Assembly: GCA_016200325.1 (NCBI GenBank)
Contig: JACQEZ010000003.1
Span: forward strand, 41,573-105,572
Reading direction: 5' to 3'
Length of the DNA: 64,000 bases
DNA from: Candidatus Manganitrophaceae bacterium
Lineage (GTDB): Bacteria; Nitrospirota; Nitrospiria; SBBL01; Manganitrophaceae
In this document: positions 23,910-32,718 of the stretch, in pieces
How the letters are laid out: each line of letters begins with the position of its first letter
Position numbering within the stretch: position 1 is the first letter of the stretch
Position numbers and translations under genes: made by a program
Notes under the pieces: generated by a model
Database searches by the model: none
What the model was told of the DNA's origin: nothing
Seen by the model: only the letters and a program-made list of their open reading frames with translations

Positions 23910-24343
23910 TCAACGGACCCGATTCAATACATTGGGATCAGGGTTGTAAGGGGTAGCCACCAAATCCGGCGCGCTTCGCACCTTGGCCATCAGGGCATCG
24001 GCCTCCTTCATCTGTTCACAAAGATCATACAAACCCTGGGGCGCCTCTTCAATCCGATTATGATCTTCCAGAATGGCTCGGATGGGGGCGGGACCAACAA
24101 TGCGGCGAGGGCGGCATGATCGAGGCGAAGTTTGACGGCCATCGGCAGTATCTCCCCATCGCGCGCCAGTTGTGCTGCCGGAAGGAGCACTTTCTCTTCC
24201 ACGCTGATATGTTTGAGGAGCCCTCGACGAAACGCGTCGTAGGCCGACAGATGAATTCTTCCTGGGGCCGCGACTGCCTGATTCAGCAGTTCTTCCAGCC
24301 GCCGGTGATCATCGATGAAAAACTGATAAAGCGGTCCTGTCAT
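23910..24343 (-). pseudogene. Hemerythrin-domain protein, frameshifted
   Basis: The start ATG at 24343 follows TGGAG. The first frame reads MTGPLYQFFIDDHRRLEELL, HISVEEKVLLPAA and RLDHAALAALLVPPP, giving the first His/Glu ligands. At the CCCCC run (24088-24084) similarity switches to the frame one base back, which reads RAILEDHNRIEEAPQGLYDL and ends at a TGA at 23910. Adding one C gives a continuous 144-residue hemerythrin HHE protein. It is divergent from the NnrS-family gene, and both families are linked to NO or O2 handling. Either an assembly error or a recent mutation. Confidence 0.7.
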
Positions 24344-24417
24344 TTGATCTCCAGATTGTCTATCTGGGTGTAATTGATCGGATAAGGTTGTTTTCACCAA
24401 GCGACTTACCCGCCCGA

Positions 24418-24450
24418 GTAGCATTGTTTGTTGGATGTGACCGATGCTAC
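24418..24450. promoter_or_regulatory. Inverted repeat between hemerythrin and NnrS genes
   Basis: GTAGCAT, 19 bp, ATGCTAC in the 163-bp divergent intergenic region. Possible operator shared by the two genes. It is not an FNR/NnrR box (TTGAT-N4-ATCAA). Confidence 0.35.
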
Positions 24451-24506
24451 TATGGAGCCGGTAGAAAAACAACACGAACCTTGGGATAAAACCCTGCTGG
24501 CCCACA

Positions 24507-25742
24507 ATGAATCGTTTTTCTAAGATATGTAAGGCGCTGGCCTCGGCGCCACACCGGCTATTTTTCCTGGGAGGAGTTCTCCAGGCCATTGCGGCGATGC
24601 TTTGGTGGCTTGTAGAACTCTCCGGCCGCTTTGCAAGTGTTCATCCTTCTACTTCCTGGATGATTCTTCCGGTCGGGGCGCACGCTTATTTAATGATCTA
24701 TGGATTTGTCCCCTTTTTTATCTTTGGATTTCTCTTTACCTTCTTCCCCAATTGGCTGGATACTTCAAGAATCCCTGCACTTCATTATCTTCTCTCCTTT
24801 TTTGGAATGGGCGCGGGAACGGTCTTGTTCTACGGAGGTCTCCTTTTTAGCAAATCCATTCTTCTATTCGCAGTCTTATCGGTATTGTTGGGGTGGGGCA
24901 TCGGGACGGCTTCCCTCATCCGGATTTTACTTCCAGCGCGCTCCTCGGAAAAGATCCACCTCGGATTGATGGTTCTGTTTATTCTCTTCGGAGCAGCCGG
25001 GCTGGTTTCATTTTTTCTCTGGATCTTTATCAATGATCCGATCTGGCTGAATCTCGCTGAGGTCATCGGCATCTGGTTTTTTCTTCTTCCTCTCACTGTG
25101 ACCGTCAGTCATCTTGTGATCCCGTTTTTTTCCAATAATGCTTTAAATGACTACCGGGTTGTTCAGCCCTTATCGATTCTCTGGATTCTGCTGGCCGGCA
25201 TTTTTCTTCGGGGTCTGTTAGAAGGGGTGGGAATGCGAAGGTACTTCTGGATTCCGGATACGGTCCTCCTGATATTCGCCTCTTCTCTTTCTTTAGTATG
25301 GGGCATTTGGAAAAGCGTTAATATAAAGATGCTTTTTATGCTCCACCTCTCTTTCGCCTGGTTCTCCGTTGCGATTATGCTGGATCTGCTGCAGAACTTA
25401 ATGTCTATTTGGAGTCACGAAAATCTGTTCACACTCGGCTTTGCGCCGTTACATGCGCTGACCGTCGGTTTTTTATCCAGCATGGTGGTGGGAATGTCCA
25501 CCCGGATCACGCTTGGTCACTCCGGTCGGCGTATGGCGGCCGGCAGCGCGGTTTGGAGGATCTTTCTTACTCTCCAAATCGCCGCTATATTGCGGGTTGT
25601 CGCGGATCTCTTTCTGGCGGACAGTCTTTTCAACTTAGGAGGGTATTTGGGGGCAGGCTTGCTTTGGATCGGAGGTTTTATCTTCTGGCTTCTGATCTAT
25701 GGCCCCCTTCTTTGGTATCCCGCTCATTCAGAAAGGCAGTAG
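24507..25742 (+). CDS. NnrS-family heme-copper membrane protein
   Basis: 411 residues, almost entirely transmembrane (about twelve helices). Family landmarks are PHRLFFLGGVLQAI near residue 16, HAYLMIYGFVPFFIFGFLFT near 55, HLVIPFFSNNA near 205, and FAPLHALTVGFLSSMVVGMS near 310. The His residues in these segments are the likely heme or copper ligands. NnrS proteins ease nitrosative stress under denitrifying conditions. Divergent from a hemerythrin gene, which fits an NO-response pair. The ribosome site before the ATG is weak, so the exact start is uncertain. Confidence 0.83.
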   Translation: MNRFSKICKALASAPHRLFFLGGVLQAIAAMLWWLVELSGRFASVHPSTSWMILPVGAHAYLMIYGFVPFFIFGFLFTFFPNWLDTSRIPALHYLLSFFGMGAGTVLFYGGLLFSKSILLFAVLSVLLGWGIGTASLIRILLPARSSEKIHLGLMVLFILFGAAGLVSFFLWIFINDPIWLNLAEVIGIWFFLLPLTVTVSHLVIPFFSNNALNDYRVVQPLSILWILLAGIFLRGLLEGVGMRRYFWIPDTVLLIFASSLSLVWGIWKSVNIKMLFMLHLSFAWFSVAIMLDLLQNLMSIWSHENLFTLGFAPLHALTVGFLSSMVVGMSTRITLGHSGRRMAAGSAVWRIFLTLQIAAILRVVADLFLADSLFNLGGYLGAGLLWIGGFIFWLLIYGPLLWYPAHSERQ

Positions 25743-26133
25743 GTAGAAATAAAAACGCTATCGGGAGTAGCCGCAGTTCAGCGGTTAAAGACGCGAGTTC
25801 GGACAACCCACTCGGATATACATCCGGGAGTCACGCACTTGCAGACCACTTTTCAGCCTGGGCTCTCAATCTGATCAAAGCGAGACCCCCGATGGCTGTT
25901 GCTCTCCTAATTGTCTCATTCAAGAATCCATTGAGTACGGATTACGGCTTGAATATGAAGCCCTATGAGATATGCCAGAATTGTGTATTTCAGGAAGGAA
26001 GATTGATCTTATAATATTTGAAAGTATAGTTTTGATTTTTACATAATTGGAGAATCCTGAGCGGCGAGATTTCGGAATAGCCCCGACCCATTGCTTTGTT
26101 TGGCGAGAGCGACCTCGATTGCTCTGCACAACC
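25743..26133. other. Intergenic region without supported gene
   Basis: 390 bp between the NnrS gene and the end of the DUF2294 gene. Partly AT-rich (25990-26050). No hairpin with T run, no RNA gene signature and no credible reading frame seen. Confidence 0.4.
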
Positions 26134-26535
26134 TTACCTGCCGGGATCTACTTCAAATCGTCTTTCCAAATTTTCCGAGAGAGAAAAAATAATCACCCGT
26201 TCGCCGCTCTTCGTGCTGATGTCGGTATGAAGGCTGACCACCTTGAGCTCCGTCATTTTTTCAATCAGCTCCGAGAGGAGCCCCCGGCCTTGCTCCAGAA
26301 GGTTGGAGCGGACCTGCTTGATCAGATTGGTCCCTTCCGGATTCTTTGCCAGCTGCTGCTCGGCGGGGGTGAGCACCCCCTTCAGGCGGACCAAGATCAT
26401 GTCATCGATAATATAGGTCTGCGTTTCCTTGGGGCCGCGGCCCATATAATCTTTTTCAAACTGAATGATCGCGTTGCTGATCTCCGCTTCCACCTGCCCC
26501 TTTGTTTTTCTTCCCGTCGGCATCGTCTGAGTCAT
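26134..26535 (-). CDS. DUF2294 family protein
   Basis: 133 residues. The pattern GQVEAEISNAIIQFEKDYMG, then GRGPKETQTYIIDDMILVRL and GVLTPAEQQLA, matches DUF2294, a small cytoplasmic family of unknown function. Start at 26535, with a second ATG four codons later; the ribosome site (TTAGG) is poor for both. It is separated by 77 bp from the next leftward gene's position and appears to be a single-gene unit. Confidence 0.75.
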   Translation of the reverse strand: MTQTMPTGRKTKGQVEAEISNAIIQFEKDYMGRGPKETQTYIIDDMILVRLKGVLTPAEQQLAKNPEGTNLIKQVRSNLLEQGRGLLSELIEKMTELKVVSLHTDISTKSGERVIIFSLSENLERRFEVDPGR

Positions 26536-26612
26536 CCTAAGAAATGACCGGCCTAAAGTAACACATCAAAAGAATCTCGTAAAGCGTTTCTATCGGGCGG
26601 GGAGAGGGGGCG

Positions 26613-27335
26613 TTAAAAGATCAGCAGACGGCCGATCGCTTCGGTATGCTCTTTCCATTCGGAAAAGCGATTCAGCTCGTAGGCGGACATCGGCGCGGCC
26701 CCCATCTGATCGAGAATGATTTTGGGAAGGGTCTTGAAGGAGGCCGACTTAAAAGAGATGCCGCTTCGGAAAACGGTGAAAGAGGGGGAGGGGAGCGATC
26801 CGTCCGTCAACAAGAGCCGCCCCCGCGCCGCATCGATCTGCAACGTGCCGAGGATATAGCCGTAGGGCATCAGAAGGGCGGCGCGACGCCGGTCGGCCCA
26901 GGTGAGCTTTTCCCATTCGAAGGGGGCGGCGGAGGCGGGGTCGGAGGTCGCCTGCTCGGTGAGGGCGAGCCACTCCAACGACGTCCGTTCATAGAAGAAA
27001 AGATAGGCATCATACCGAAGCACATTCCCCATCCCGATGCCGGTCCCGCTCTGCTCGATGCCGTAGCCGGTAGAGAAAGGCTCGATGCCGAACTCCCGGG
27101 CGATGCTCCGCTGCTGCCGCGTCTCCACCGGAATAGCCGCCAAATCGGTCCGTGAGAAATGAAGCGCGTGAAGGGATGCCGCCTGTCCGCCGATAAAGAG
27201 GGACGGAGCGTCCGCCGGCGCGGGAGCGGTCTGGCAGGTCCCGAGCGAGAGATACGCCTCGTGACAGAAGACGGCCGGCGCGCCGAGATGATCCTGGAAT
27301 ATTTTTGAAAATGGACGTTGCTCGCCAATCAACAT
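26613..27335 (-). CDS. Protein of unknown function
   Basis: 240 residues from the ATG at 27335, chosen because GAGGGG lies five bases upstream. Soluble, no signal peptide or membrane helix. The middle (FGIEPFSTGYGIEQSG, LRYDAYLFFYERTSLEWLAL) and the end (PKIILDQMGAAPMSAYELNRF) look like an ordered alpha/beta protein. I do not recognise the family. Its promoter side faces the foldback repeat at 27.44 kb. Confidence 0.6.
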   Translation of the reverse strand: MLIGEQRPFSKIFQDHLGAPAVFCHEAYLSLGTCQTAPAPADAPSLFIGGQAASLHALHFSRTDLAAIPVETRQQRSIAREFGIEPFSTGYGIEQSGTGIGMGNVLRYDAYLFFYERTSLEWLALTEQATSDPASAAPFEWEKLTWADRRRAALLMPYGYILGTLQIDAARGRLLLTDGSLPSPSFTVFRSGISFKSASFKTLPKIILDQMGAAPMSAYELNRFSEWKEHTEAIGRLLIF

Positions 27336-27441
27336 GAGGACCCCTCTCACGTAAGGATCATAACATAATGGGAGGGGCAAAAAACAGCAACGGGGGCAAT
27401 GAGGGATAGCAGATCGGCTTTGCCGTAAACCCCACTGCCTG

Positions 27442-27553
27442 AAGGTCGTGGGGTTTTACCCCACCCCCACCGTGGGGGCCGACTGCCCGGCCCCCTCCGG
27501 CCTCCCCGTGCAGCCGGGGGGGAGTCCCCTCCCTGCTCCCCCCCACGGCCGAA
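27442..27553 (+). repeat. GC-rich multi-hairpin repeat, copy A
   Basis: Starts ACTGCCTGAAGGTCGTGGGG. It holds successive hairpins: GTGGGG-TTTTA-CCCCAC, CCCCCAC-CGTGGGGG, and GGCCCCCTCCGGCC. It matches copy C (63847-64000) in the same orientation and copy B (27856-27994) in inverse orientation, but diverges after ~27553. Confidence 0.8.
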
Positions 27554-27855
27554 CTCGGCGCGACCGCACAAGAACAGTGCGGACTGCGCCTCAGACATGC
27601 GCCCTGAGAAGGTAGATGGAACGATCCATTATAGCGGTGGCGCACTGCGTCCTCGCTCCACCCATCCCCCAGTGGGGCCCTTGCGCTCCGACTCAGCCCG
27701 CCACCGAGGAGATAAACCTAATTCCAGTACGATTGAAATAATTAAAAAGGGTCGTAAGCGGCAGCGCGTCGAGGGCGCACTACGCCCCCCCACTCTGCTG
27801 CGTTTTATATCAGACGTTCTATCGACCGAATCAGGTCACCTGTCGAAGCACCATC
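27554..27855. other. Core of the foldback element between inverted copies A and B
   Basis: About 300 bp with no open gene. It holds an 8-bp perfect dyad CGGTGGCG (27635-27642) with CGCCACCG (27699-27706), containing a smaller CCCC-CAGT-GGGG hairpin, and a GGGCG-CACTA-CGCCC hairpin near 27773. The structured core plus the arms resembles a miniature foldback element or a structured RNA. Confidence 0.5.
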
Positions 27856-27994
27856 CGCGGTGCCCTCCCGCGCGTGGTGCAAGTTGTGACCGTAAGGGGG
27901 GAGCGGGGGGGATCTCCCCCCGGCTGCACGGGGAGGCCGGAGGGGGCCGGGCAGTCGGCCCCCACGGTGGGGGGTGGGGCGAAACCCCACGACC
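27856..27994 (-). repeat. GC-rich multi-hairpin repeat, copy B (inverted)
   Basis: Reverse complement of copy C over its whole length, including the distal part CGCGGTGCCCTCCCGCGCG and the AAGTTGTGACCGTAAGG segment that copy A lacks. With copy A it makes an inverted pair around a 302-bp core. Confidence 0.8.
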
Positions 27995-28119
27995 CTAATT
28001 CAATAAAATGTGGAGCGAAACCCCACTCCAACAGACAGACGCCCCTGCTTCCCTAACGCAAGAACCCGCCCAACCGACCAACTCCGGAAAAAGGTGGAGT
28101 GCCCACCCCATTTATGTTA

Positions 28120-28156
28120 AACTGTAGTATTCCTCACAGCGAATTACACTACAGTT
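28120..28156. promoter_or_regulatory. 9-bp-arm inverted repeat upstream of the M23 peptidase gene
   Basis: AACTGTAGT (28120-28128), 19 bp, ACTACAGTT (28148-28156). Perfect dyad 85 bp before the gene, possible operator. Confidence 0.4.
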
Positions 28157-28240
28157 CCGAAAGATCCCTTCGTACTACAATAGAATTCAAAATTAGAAAC
28201 AAAATTAGAATAGGATCAGAATTTGAGAGATCGACATCTT

Positions 28241-29503
28241 ATGAAGAAAATCGGTTTGGGATTAACCCTGCTTTCCTTGTTGCTTTACTTCGGCGCCCGC
28301 TGGCTGCCGGAGAATCAGCCGACCGTCCTTCCCCCCGCCACCGAGGAACCGCCGGCGGCGAGCGCCCCCGAGGCGGCTTCGCCCTCGAGTTTTCTGGAGC
28401 CGAAGCGGATGGTCAAGGAGCACACCTTCAAAACGGGCGATTCCCTCTTCGGTGTCCTCTCGGTGTTGGGGGTTTCTCACGGCGAGATGCTCCATATCGT
28501 CCAGGCGGCGAAAAAGTTTTATGATCTGAGAAAAATTATTCCGGGCCAGAAGATACAAGTCATCCTGGAAGAGGCGCCGCTCGGCGTCGGGATGCTCGTC
28601 TATCAGATCGATCCCTTTCGGGCGTTGAAGCTGGAGCGGGCCGACGGGGGATTCCATGCGATCGAAGAAAAGATCACCCTCGACCGCGACGTCGTCAACC
28701 GACGCGGGGTCATCACCGACACCCTTTTTGATTCGGCCCGGCGCGCCGGGGTCCCGCCGGAAGTGGTGCTCGATCTCTCCGACATCTTCGCCTGGGATGT
28801 CGACTTCAGCACCGAGATTCAAGAAGGGGATGAATTCCACATCGTTTATGAGGTCTTCAAAAAGGCGGGGGAGATCGTTCGGACCGGCCGGGTGCTCGCC
28901 GCCGAAATCGTCAACCAAGGAAACGCCTACCGCGCCTACTATTTTTCGCAGGCGGGGGAGAAGGGGGATTACTTCGATGAGAAGGGGAGCTCCCTCAAAA
29001 AGGCCTTCTTGAAATCGCCCCTCCGCTATCGGTATATCAGCTCCGGCTTCACCACCCGGCGGTTTCATCCGGTGTTGAAGATCAACCGGCCGCACCTCGG
29101 GATCGACTTCGCCGCCCCCTACGGGACGCCGGTGATGGCGGCGAGCGGCGGGACGGTCACCTTCGTCGGCTGGAACGGCGGCCACGGAAAGGCGGTGATC
29201 ATCCAGCACCGCAACGGCTACAGCACCCTCTACGGGCATCTCTCCGCCTACGGCGACGGGATGCGGGTCGGCAAACGGGTCGATCAGGGCGATGTCGTCG
29301 GGCGGGTCGGCTCCACCGGCCTCAGCACCGGGCCGCATCTCCATTACACGCTGATGAAGAACGGCAAGCCGATCGATCCGAAGAACGCCGACGTGGTCCG
29401 CGGCGATCCCCTTCCCAAAGCGGGTCAGGCGCAATTCACGGAGCGGGTGGAGGAGATGAACCGGTACCTCGACGCCGAGCAAAAGGGAGAGGATCGGACC
29501 TAG
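28241..29503 (+). CDS. M23-family peptidoglycan endopeptidase
   Basis: 420 residues from the ATG at 28241 (a TTG six codons earlier is possible). One N-terminal membrane anchor (KKIGLGLTLLSLLLYFGARW). Residues ~55-110 form an OapA/LysM-like domain (EHTFKTGDSLFGVLSVLGVS, PGQKIQVI). The C-terminal lysostaphin-type M23 domain spans ~280-390, with zinc ligands in HLGIDFAAPYGTPV and HLHY. Domain order matches ShyA/YebA-like DD-endopeptidases that cut cross-links for wall growth in the periplasm. Convergent with, and overlapping by 4 bp, the histidine kinase gene. Confidence 0.88.
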   Translation: MKKIGLGLTLLSLLLYFGARWLPENQPTVLPPATEEPPAASAPEAASPSSFLEPKRMVKEHTFKTGDSLFGVLSVLGVSHGEMLHIVQAAKKFYDLRKIIPGQKIQVILEEAPLGVGMLVYQIDPFRALKLERADGGFHAIEEKITLDRDVVNRRGVITDTLFDSARRAGVPPEVVLDLSDIFAWDVDFSTEIQEGDEFHIVYEVFKKAGEIVRTGRVLAAEIVNQGNAYRAYYFSQAGEKGDYFDEKGSSLKKAFLKSPLRYRYISSGFTTRRFHPVLKINRPHLGIDFAAPYGTPVMAASGGTVTFVGWNGGHGKAVIIQHRNGYSTLYGHLSAYGDGMRVGKRVDQGDVVGRVGSTGLSTGPHLHYTLMKNGKPIDPKNADVVRGDPLPKAGQAQFTERVEEMNRYLDAEQKGEDRT

Positions 29504-32500
29504 TCGGCCGGAGGATTCAAGAGATCTTCGCCAAGACGGCCCTCCGCGATCCGTCCGGTCAGCTTGCCGATCGCGAGGACGAGCTGACTCGGCTTCACCG
29601 GTTTGGAAAGATGGAGCTGAAAACCGGCGGCGAGGACCCGCTCCTGATCTTCTTTTCTCGCATACGCGGTCAATGCAATCGCCGGGATCTTCCACCCCTG
29701 TTCGGAAGCGACCGTCCGGACCCGCTCCATGAGAACATACCCATCCTCGCCCGCCATCGCGATGTCGCTGATCAAAAGATCGGGCCGTCCTTCCGTCACC
29801 GCATCGATCGCCTCTTGAACGGAACCGACCGCCTTCACCTCCGCCTGGTGCCGTTTCAGCAGGGCGGCGATCAGCTCCCGCGTGTCGGGCGCATCTTCGA
29901 CCACCAACACCCGCAACCCCTCCAGCAACCGAGACCGATCCGCCGGCCGATCTTCGAAGAGGGCCGGCTTGAACGGCTCCGGAACGCCCCCCTTCGTTCG
30001 ACCCGGTTGGATCGGCAGCGTCACGGTGAACGTCGCCCCCCGGCCTTCGCCGGGGCTTTCGACCTCCACCGTTCCGCCATGCTGTTCGACGAGGTGGCGG
30101 ACGATCGCCAAACCGAGCCCGAGACCGCCGTGAACCCGCGTGCTGGAAGCGTCGGCCTGACGGAAGCGGTCGAAGACATAGGGGAGAAATTCGCGGGGAA
30201 TGCCGATGCCGGTATCGGTCACACGAATTTGAACCGTTGTATCGATCGGTTCGACCCGGATAACAACGCTCCCCCCTTCGGGGGTAAATTTGATCGCATT
30301 CGATAAAAGATTCCAGACGACCTGCTGTAATCGATCGGGATCGCCGACGATCGACAAGGTCGGATCGGCGATCTCCGGGATCAATTGAATCCCTTTGGCC
30401 TCGGCCGACGATTGCACGACATTGATCGCCTCTTGAACGATCGGCGCCAGCGCCGCCGGACGGATATTCATATGAAGCTTCCCGGTGACGATGCGGGAGA
30501 CATCGAGGAGGTCTCCGATCAGTTGCGCCTGCGTCGTGGCGTTTCGGGCGATCGACTCGAGCGCATGCCCGATCGTCTCCGGAGCGACCCCTTCTTCCTG
30601 CAACAAGAGCGACCATCCCAAAATGGCGTTGAGCGGCGTGCGAAGCTCGTGAGAGACGACCGCCAGGAATTCATCCTTGGCCCGATTGGCCTCCTGGGCC
30701 TGCCGATAAAGCCGGGCGTTCTCGATCGCCAAGGCGGCGCGGCGGGCCAGCTCCTCGGCCAGGGCGAGGTCGCTTTCGCCATACCGCCGGCCCGACTCCG
30801 AAACGAAGGTCATCGCGCCGATCGGCCGACCCTGCACGACGAGCGGTACGATCATCGCCGACTGAAGCCCGACCTCGCGCAGGATCCGGAGGTGCGCATC
30901 GTCGCGGGCGGCGGCCGCCAGCATCGCGTCTGAAATCTCCGGATAGATTTCCGACCGGCCGGTCCGGAGCACGGCCGGGACACCCTGCGCCGCGTTCGGA
31001 TCGAGGGGATAACGGCGATTGATTTCCGCGGCCCATTTCATCTTTTCCGGATCGATGTGAGCGACGGCGAGGGAGCGGATCGTTCCGTCTTCTTCCGTCA
31101 GGTCGACCGTACACCAATCGGCCAAGCGCGGCACCGCGAGCTGGGTGACGCGGGCGAGGGTCGGCTCATACTCCAGCGAGGAGGCGAGAAGCGCGCTCGC
31201 CTCGGAGAGGAAAGTGAGGCGCTGCTGCGCCGCCTCGGCCTCGATCCGCGCCGTCTGCTCCCGGATCAGCTCCTCCCGCTCCGCCTCCAGTTTCTTTCGC
31301 TCCGTAATGTCTTCCGAAATGCCGAGCAGATAGAGCGGCTTTCCGTCGGTGTCGTAGAGGGGTATTTTTTGGGTCGAGAGAATCCGGGTGCCGAGGTGCT
31401 GGGTCTGAATCGGCTCTTCGGGAATATTCAGGAGACGGCCGTCTTGGAGGACCTGACGGTCTTTTGCGACGAAGAAATCGGCCTGCGCTTTCGGAAAGAA
31501 ATCGTAGTCGTTCTTGCCGATCAACGCTTCTCTCGGATATCCGAGCAGCGCTTCACCCGCTTTGTTGAATCGGACGAACCGAAGCGCTTGGGCCTCTTTC
31601 ACGAAGATCATGTTCGGAAGGTTCTCCACGATCGAGTTGAGGAACGCTTCCGTCCGCCGGAGCTCCTCTTCCGCCGCCCTCCGTTCCGTGATGTCCTGTC
31701 CGGTGCCGATCATCTTCGCGGGCCGGCCGTCGGGGCCGAAGATCACCTCTCCCCGGGCTTGAAGGATCCGGACCGCCCCGTCGGGTCGGAGGATCCGGTG
31801 ATGAAAACTGAACGGCCGGCCGTCGGAGCGGGCGCGCGTGATGATCTCCTCCGTTCGCGCCCGGTCTTCAGGCGCGATCTGATTGATAAACGTCTCATAG
31901 CGAATCTGATCGGATCGAGGGTCGAGACCGTAAATCCGGTAGAGCTCGTCCGACCAGACGACCTGATTTGTGACGATGTCCCACTCCCAGCTGCCGATGT
32001 GGGCGATCGCTTGCGCCGCCGCCAGCTGCTTCTCGCTCCGGCGCAGCCTTCCTTCGGTCCGCTGCCGTTCTTGTATCTGCCCTTCGAGGTCTTTATTGGT
32101 CGCCTCCAGTTGGGCGGTTCGCTCCAAGACCCGTTGTTCCAGCTCCTGATTTAATCGGACGATGTCCCGCTCGGTCCGGTCGGAGCGGTGCTTTGCACGA
32201 TACATCGCGGCGCTCAGAAAGCTGATGCTGAGCCCCTCTGCGATGAAGATCAGAAGCTGGATCAAAGAGGTGCGATTGAACGACCCGATCGTATAAAAAG
32301 GAGGGAGAAAAAAGTAATCGGCGACGAGCGCCGCCACGCCGGTGGTGATCAGTCCCGACCCGGGTCCGCCATACCAGGCGCTGAGCATGATCGGGGCAAA
32401 GAGGAGAAGAAAGGGCCGATCTGCGCCGAGGGTCGGAGCAGCCCCCTCTTTGAAGAGAACGGCAACGGCGATGGCGAAAGGCCCAATGGCATATTTCAGA

Positions 32501-32526
32501 AACGGGGAGCGCTCTTTTTCCGACAT
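29500..32526 (-). CDS. Hybrid sensor histidine kinase (KdpD-type membrane domain, PAS-PAS-GAF-HisKA-HATPase-REC)
   Basis: 1008 residues, ribosome site GGAGAGTCG before the ATG. Residues ~10-110 are membrane helices like the DUF4118 module of KdpD (PIMLSAWYGGPGSGLITTG). A coiled coil follows (~120-170), then PAS ~175-290 and PAS ~295-415, each ending in a GxxxDITER-type turn. GAF spans ~430-590. HisKA has the phospho-acceptor in VVSHELRTPLNAIL. The ATPase N-, G1- and G2-type boxes are NLLSNAIKF, DTGIGIP and GGLGLGLAIV. The C-terminal receiver has the Asp in LLISDIAMAG and Lys in LHLSKPV. No output regulator is adjacent, so the phosphate probably moves to an unlinked Hpt or regulator. Confidence 0.92.
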   Translation of the reverse strand: MSEKERSPFLKYAIGPFAIAVAVLFKEGAAPTLGADRPFLLLFAPIMLSAWYGGPGSGLITTGVAALVADYFFLPPFYTIGSFNRTSLIQLLIFIAEGLSISFLSAAMYRAKHRSDRTERDIVRLNQELEQRVLERTAQLEATNKDLEGQIQERQRTEGRLRRSEKQLAAAQAIAHIGSWEWDIVTNQVVWSDELYRIYGLDPRSDQIRYETFINQIAPEDRARTEEIITRARSDGRPFSFHHRILRPDGAVRILQARGEVIFGPDGRPAKMIGTGQDITERRAAEEELRRTEAFLNSIVENLPNMIFVKEAQALRFVRFNKAGEALLGYPREALIGKNDYDFFPKAQADFFVAKDRQVLQDGRLLNIPEEPIQTQHLGTRILSTQKIPLYDTDGKPLYLLGISEDITERKKLEAEREELIREQTARIEAEAAQQRLTFLSEASALLASSLEYEPTLARVTQLAVPRLADWCTVDLTEEDGTIRSLAVAHIDPEKMKWAAEINRRYPLDPNAAQGVPAVLRTGRSEIYPEISDAMLAAAARDDAHLRILREVGLQSAMIVPLVVQGRPIGAMTFVSESGRRYGESDLALAEELARRAALAIENARLYRQAQEANRAKDEFLAVVSHELRTPLNAILGWSLLLQEEGVAPETIGHALESIARNATTQAQLIGDLLDVSRIVTGKLHMNIRPAALAPIVQEAINVVQSSAEAKGIQLIPEIADPTLSIVGDPDRLQQVVWNLLSNAIKFTPEGGSVVIRVEPIDTTVQIRVTDTGIGIPREFLPYVFDRFRQADASSTRVHGGLGLGLAIVRHLVEQHGGTVEVESPGEGRGATFTVTLPIQPGRTKGGVPEPFKPALFEDRPADRSRLLEGLRVLVVEDAPDTRELIAALLKRHQAEVKAVGSVQEAIDAVTEGRPDLLISDIAMAGEDGYVLMERVRTVASEQGWKIPAIALTAYARKEDQERVLAAGFQLHLSKPVKPSQLVLAIGKLTGRIAEGRLGEDLLNPPAD

Positions 32527-32666
32527 CGACTCTCCAGAAAACCTCTGGGTCCAATTAAAAAAAGATGCCCCTTAGTTTAGTTCTTTGGGGGGATAAAATC
32601 AAGGCGGCGTCCGGGCGACGGGAAGGGATTTTCTTTCGTTTTTCGGAGCGTTGAACGCCGATCGTA

Positions 32667-32695
32667 TTGTCCTTCGTTGTCGGAGTCTGTATAAT
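32667..32695 (+). promoter_or_regulatory. Promoter of the nicotinamidase gene
   Basis: TTGTCC (32667-32672), 17-bp spacer, TATAAT (32690-32695), followed by GGAGAAGGAGGGAG before the ATG at 32719. Confidence 0.6.
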
Positions 32696-32718
32696 TTTCG
32701 GAGAAGGAGGGAGATCGG

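Noticed and set aside
27554..27855. Protein-coding gene in the foldback core
   Set aside because: Only short frames with repeated-sequence translation; no ribosome site or family.
28262..30616. 784-codon minus-strand frame across the M23 gene and the kinase end
   Set aside because: Spans two real genes on different strands; Arg-rich translation without domains.
31057..32154. 365-codon plus-strand frame opposite the hybrid kinase
   Set aside because: Antisense to PAS/GAF domains with clear similarity; no ribosome site.
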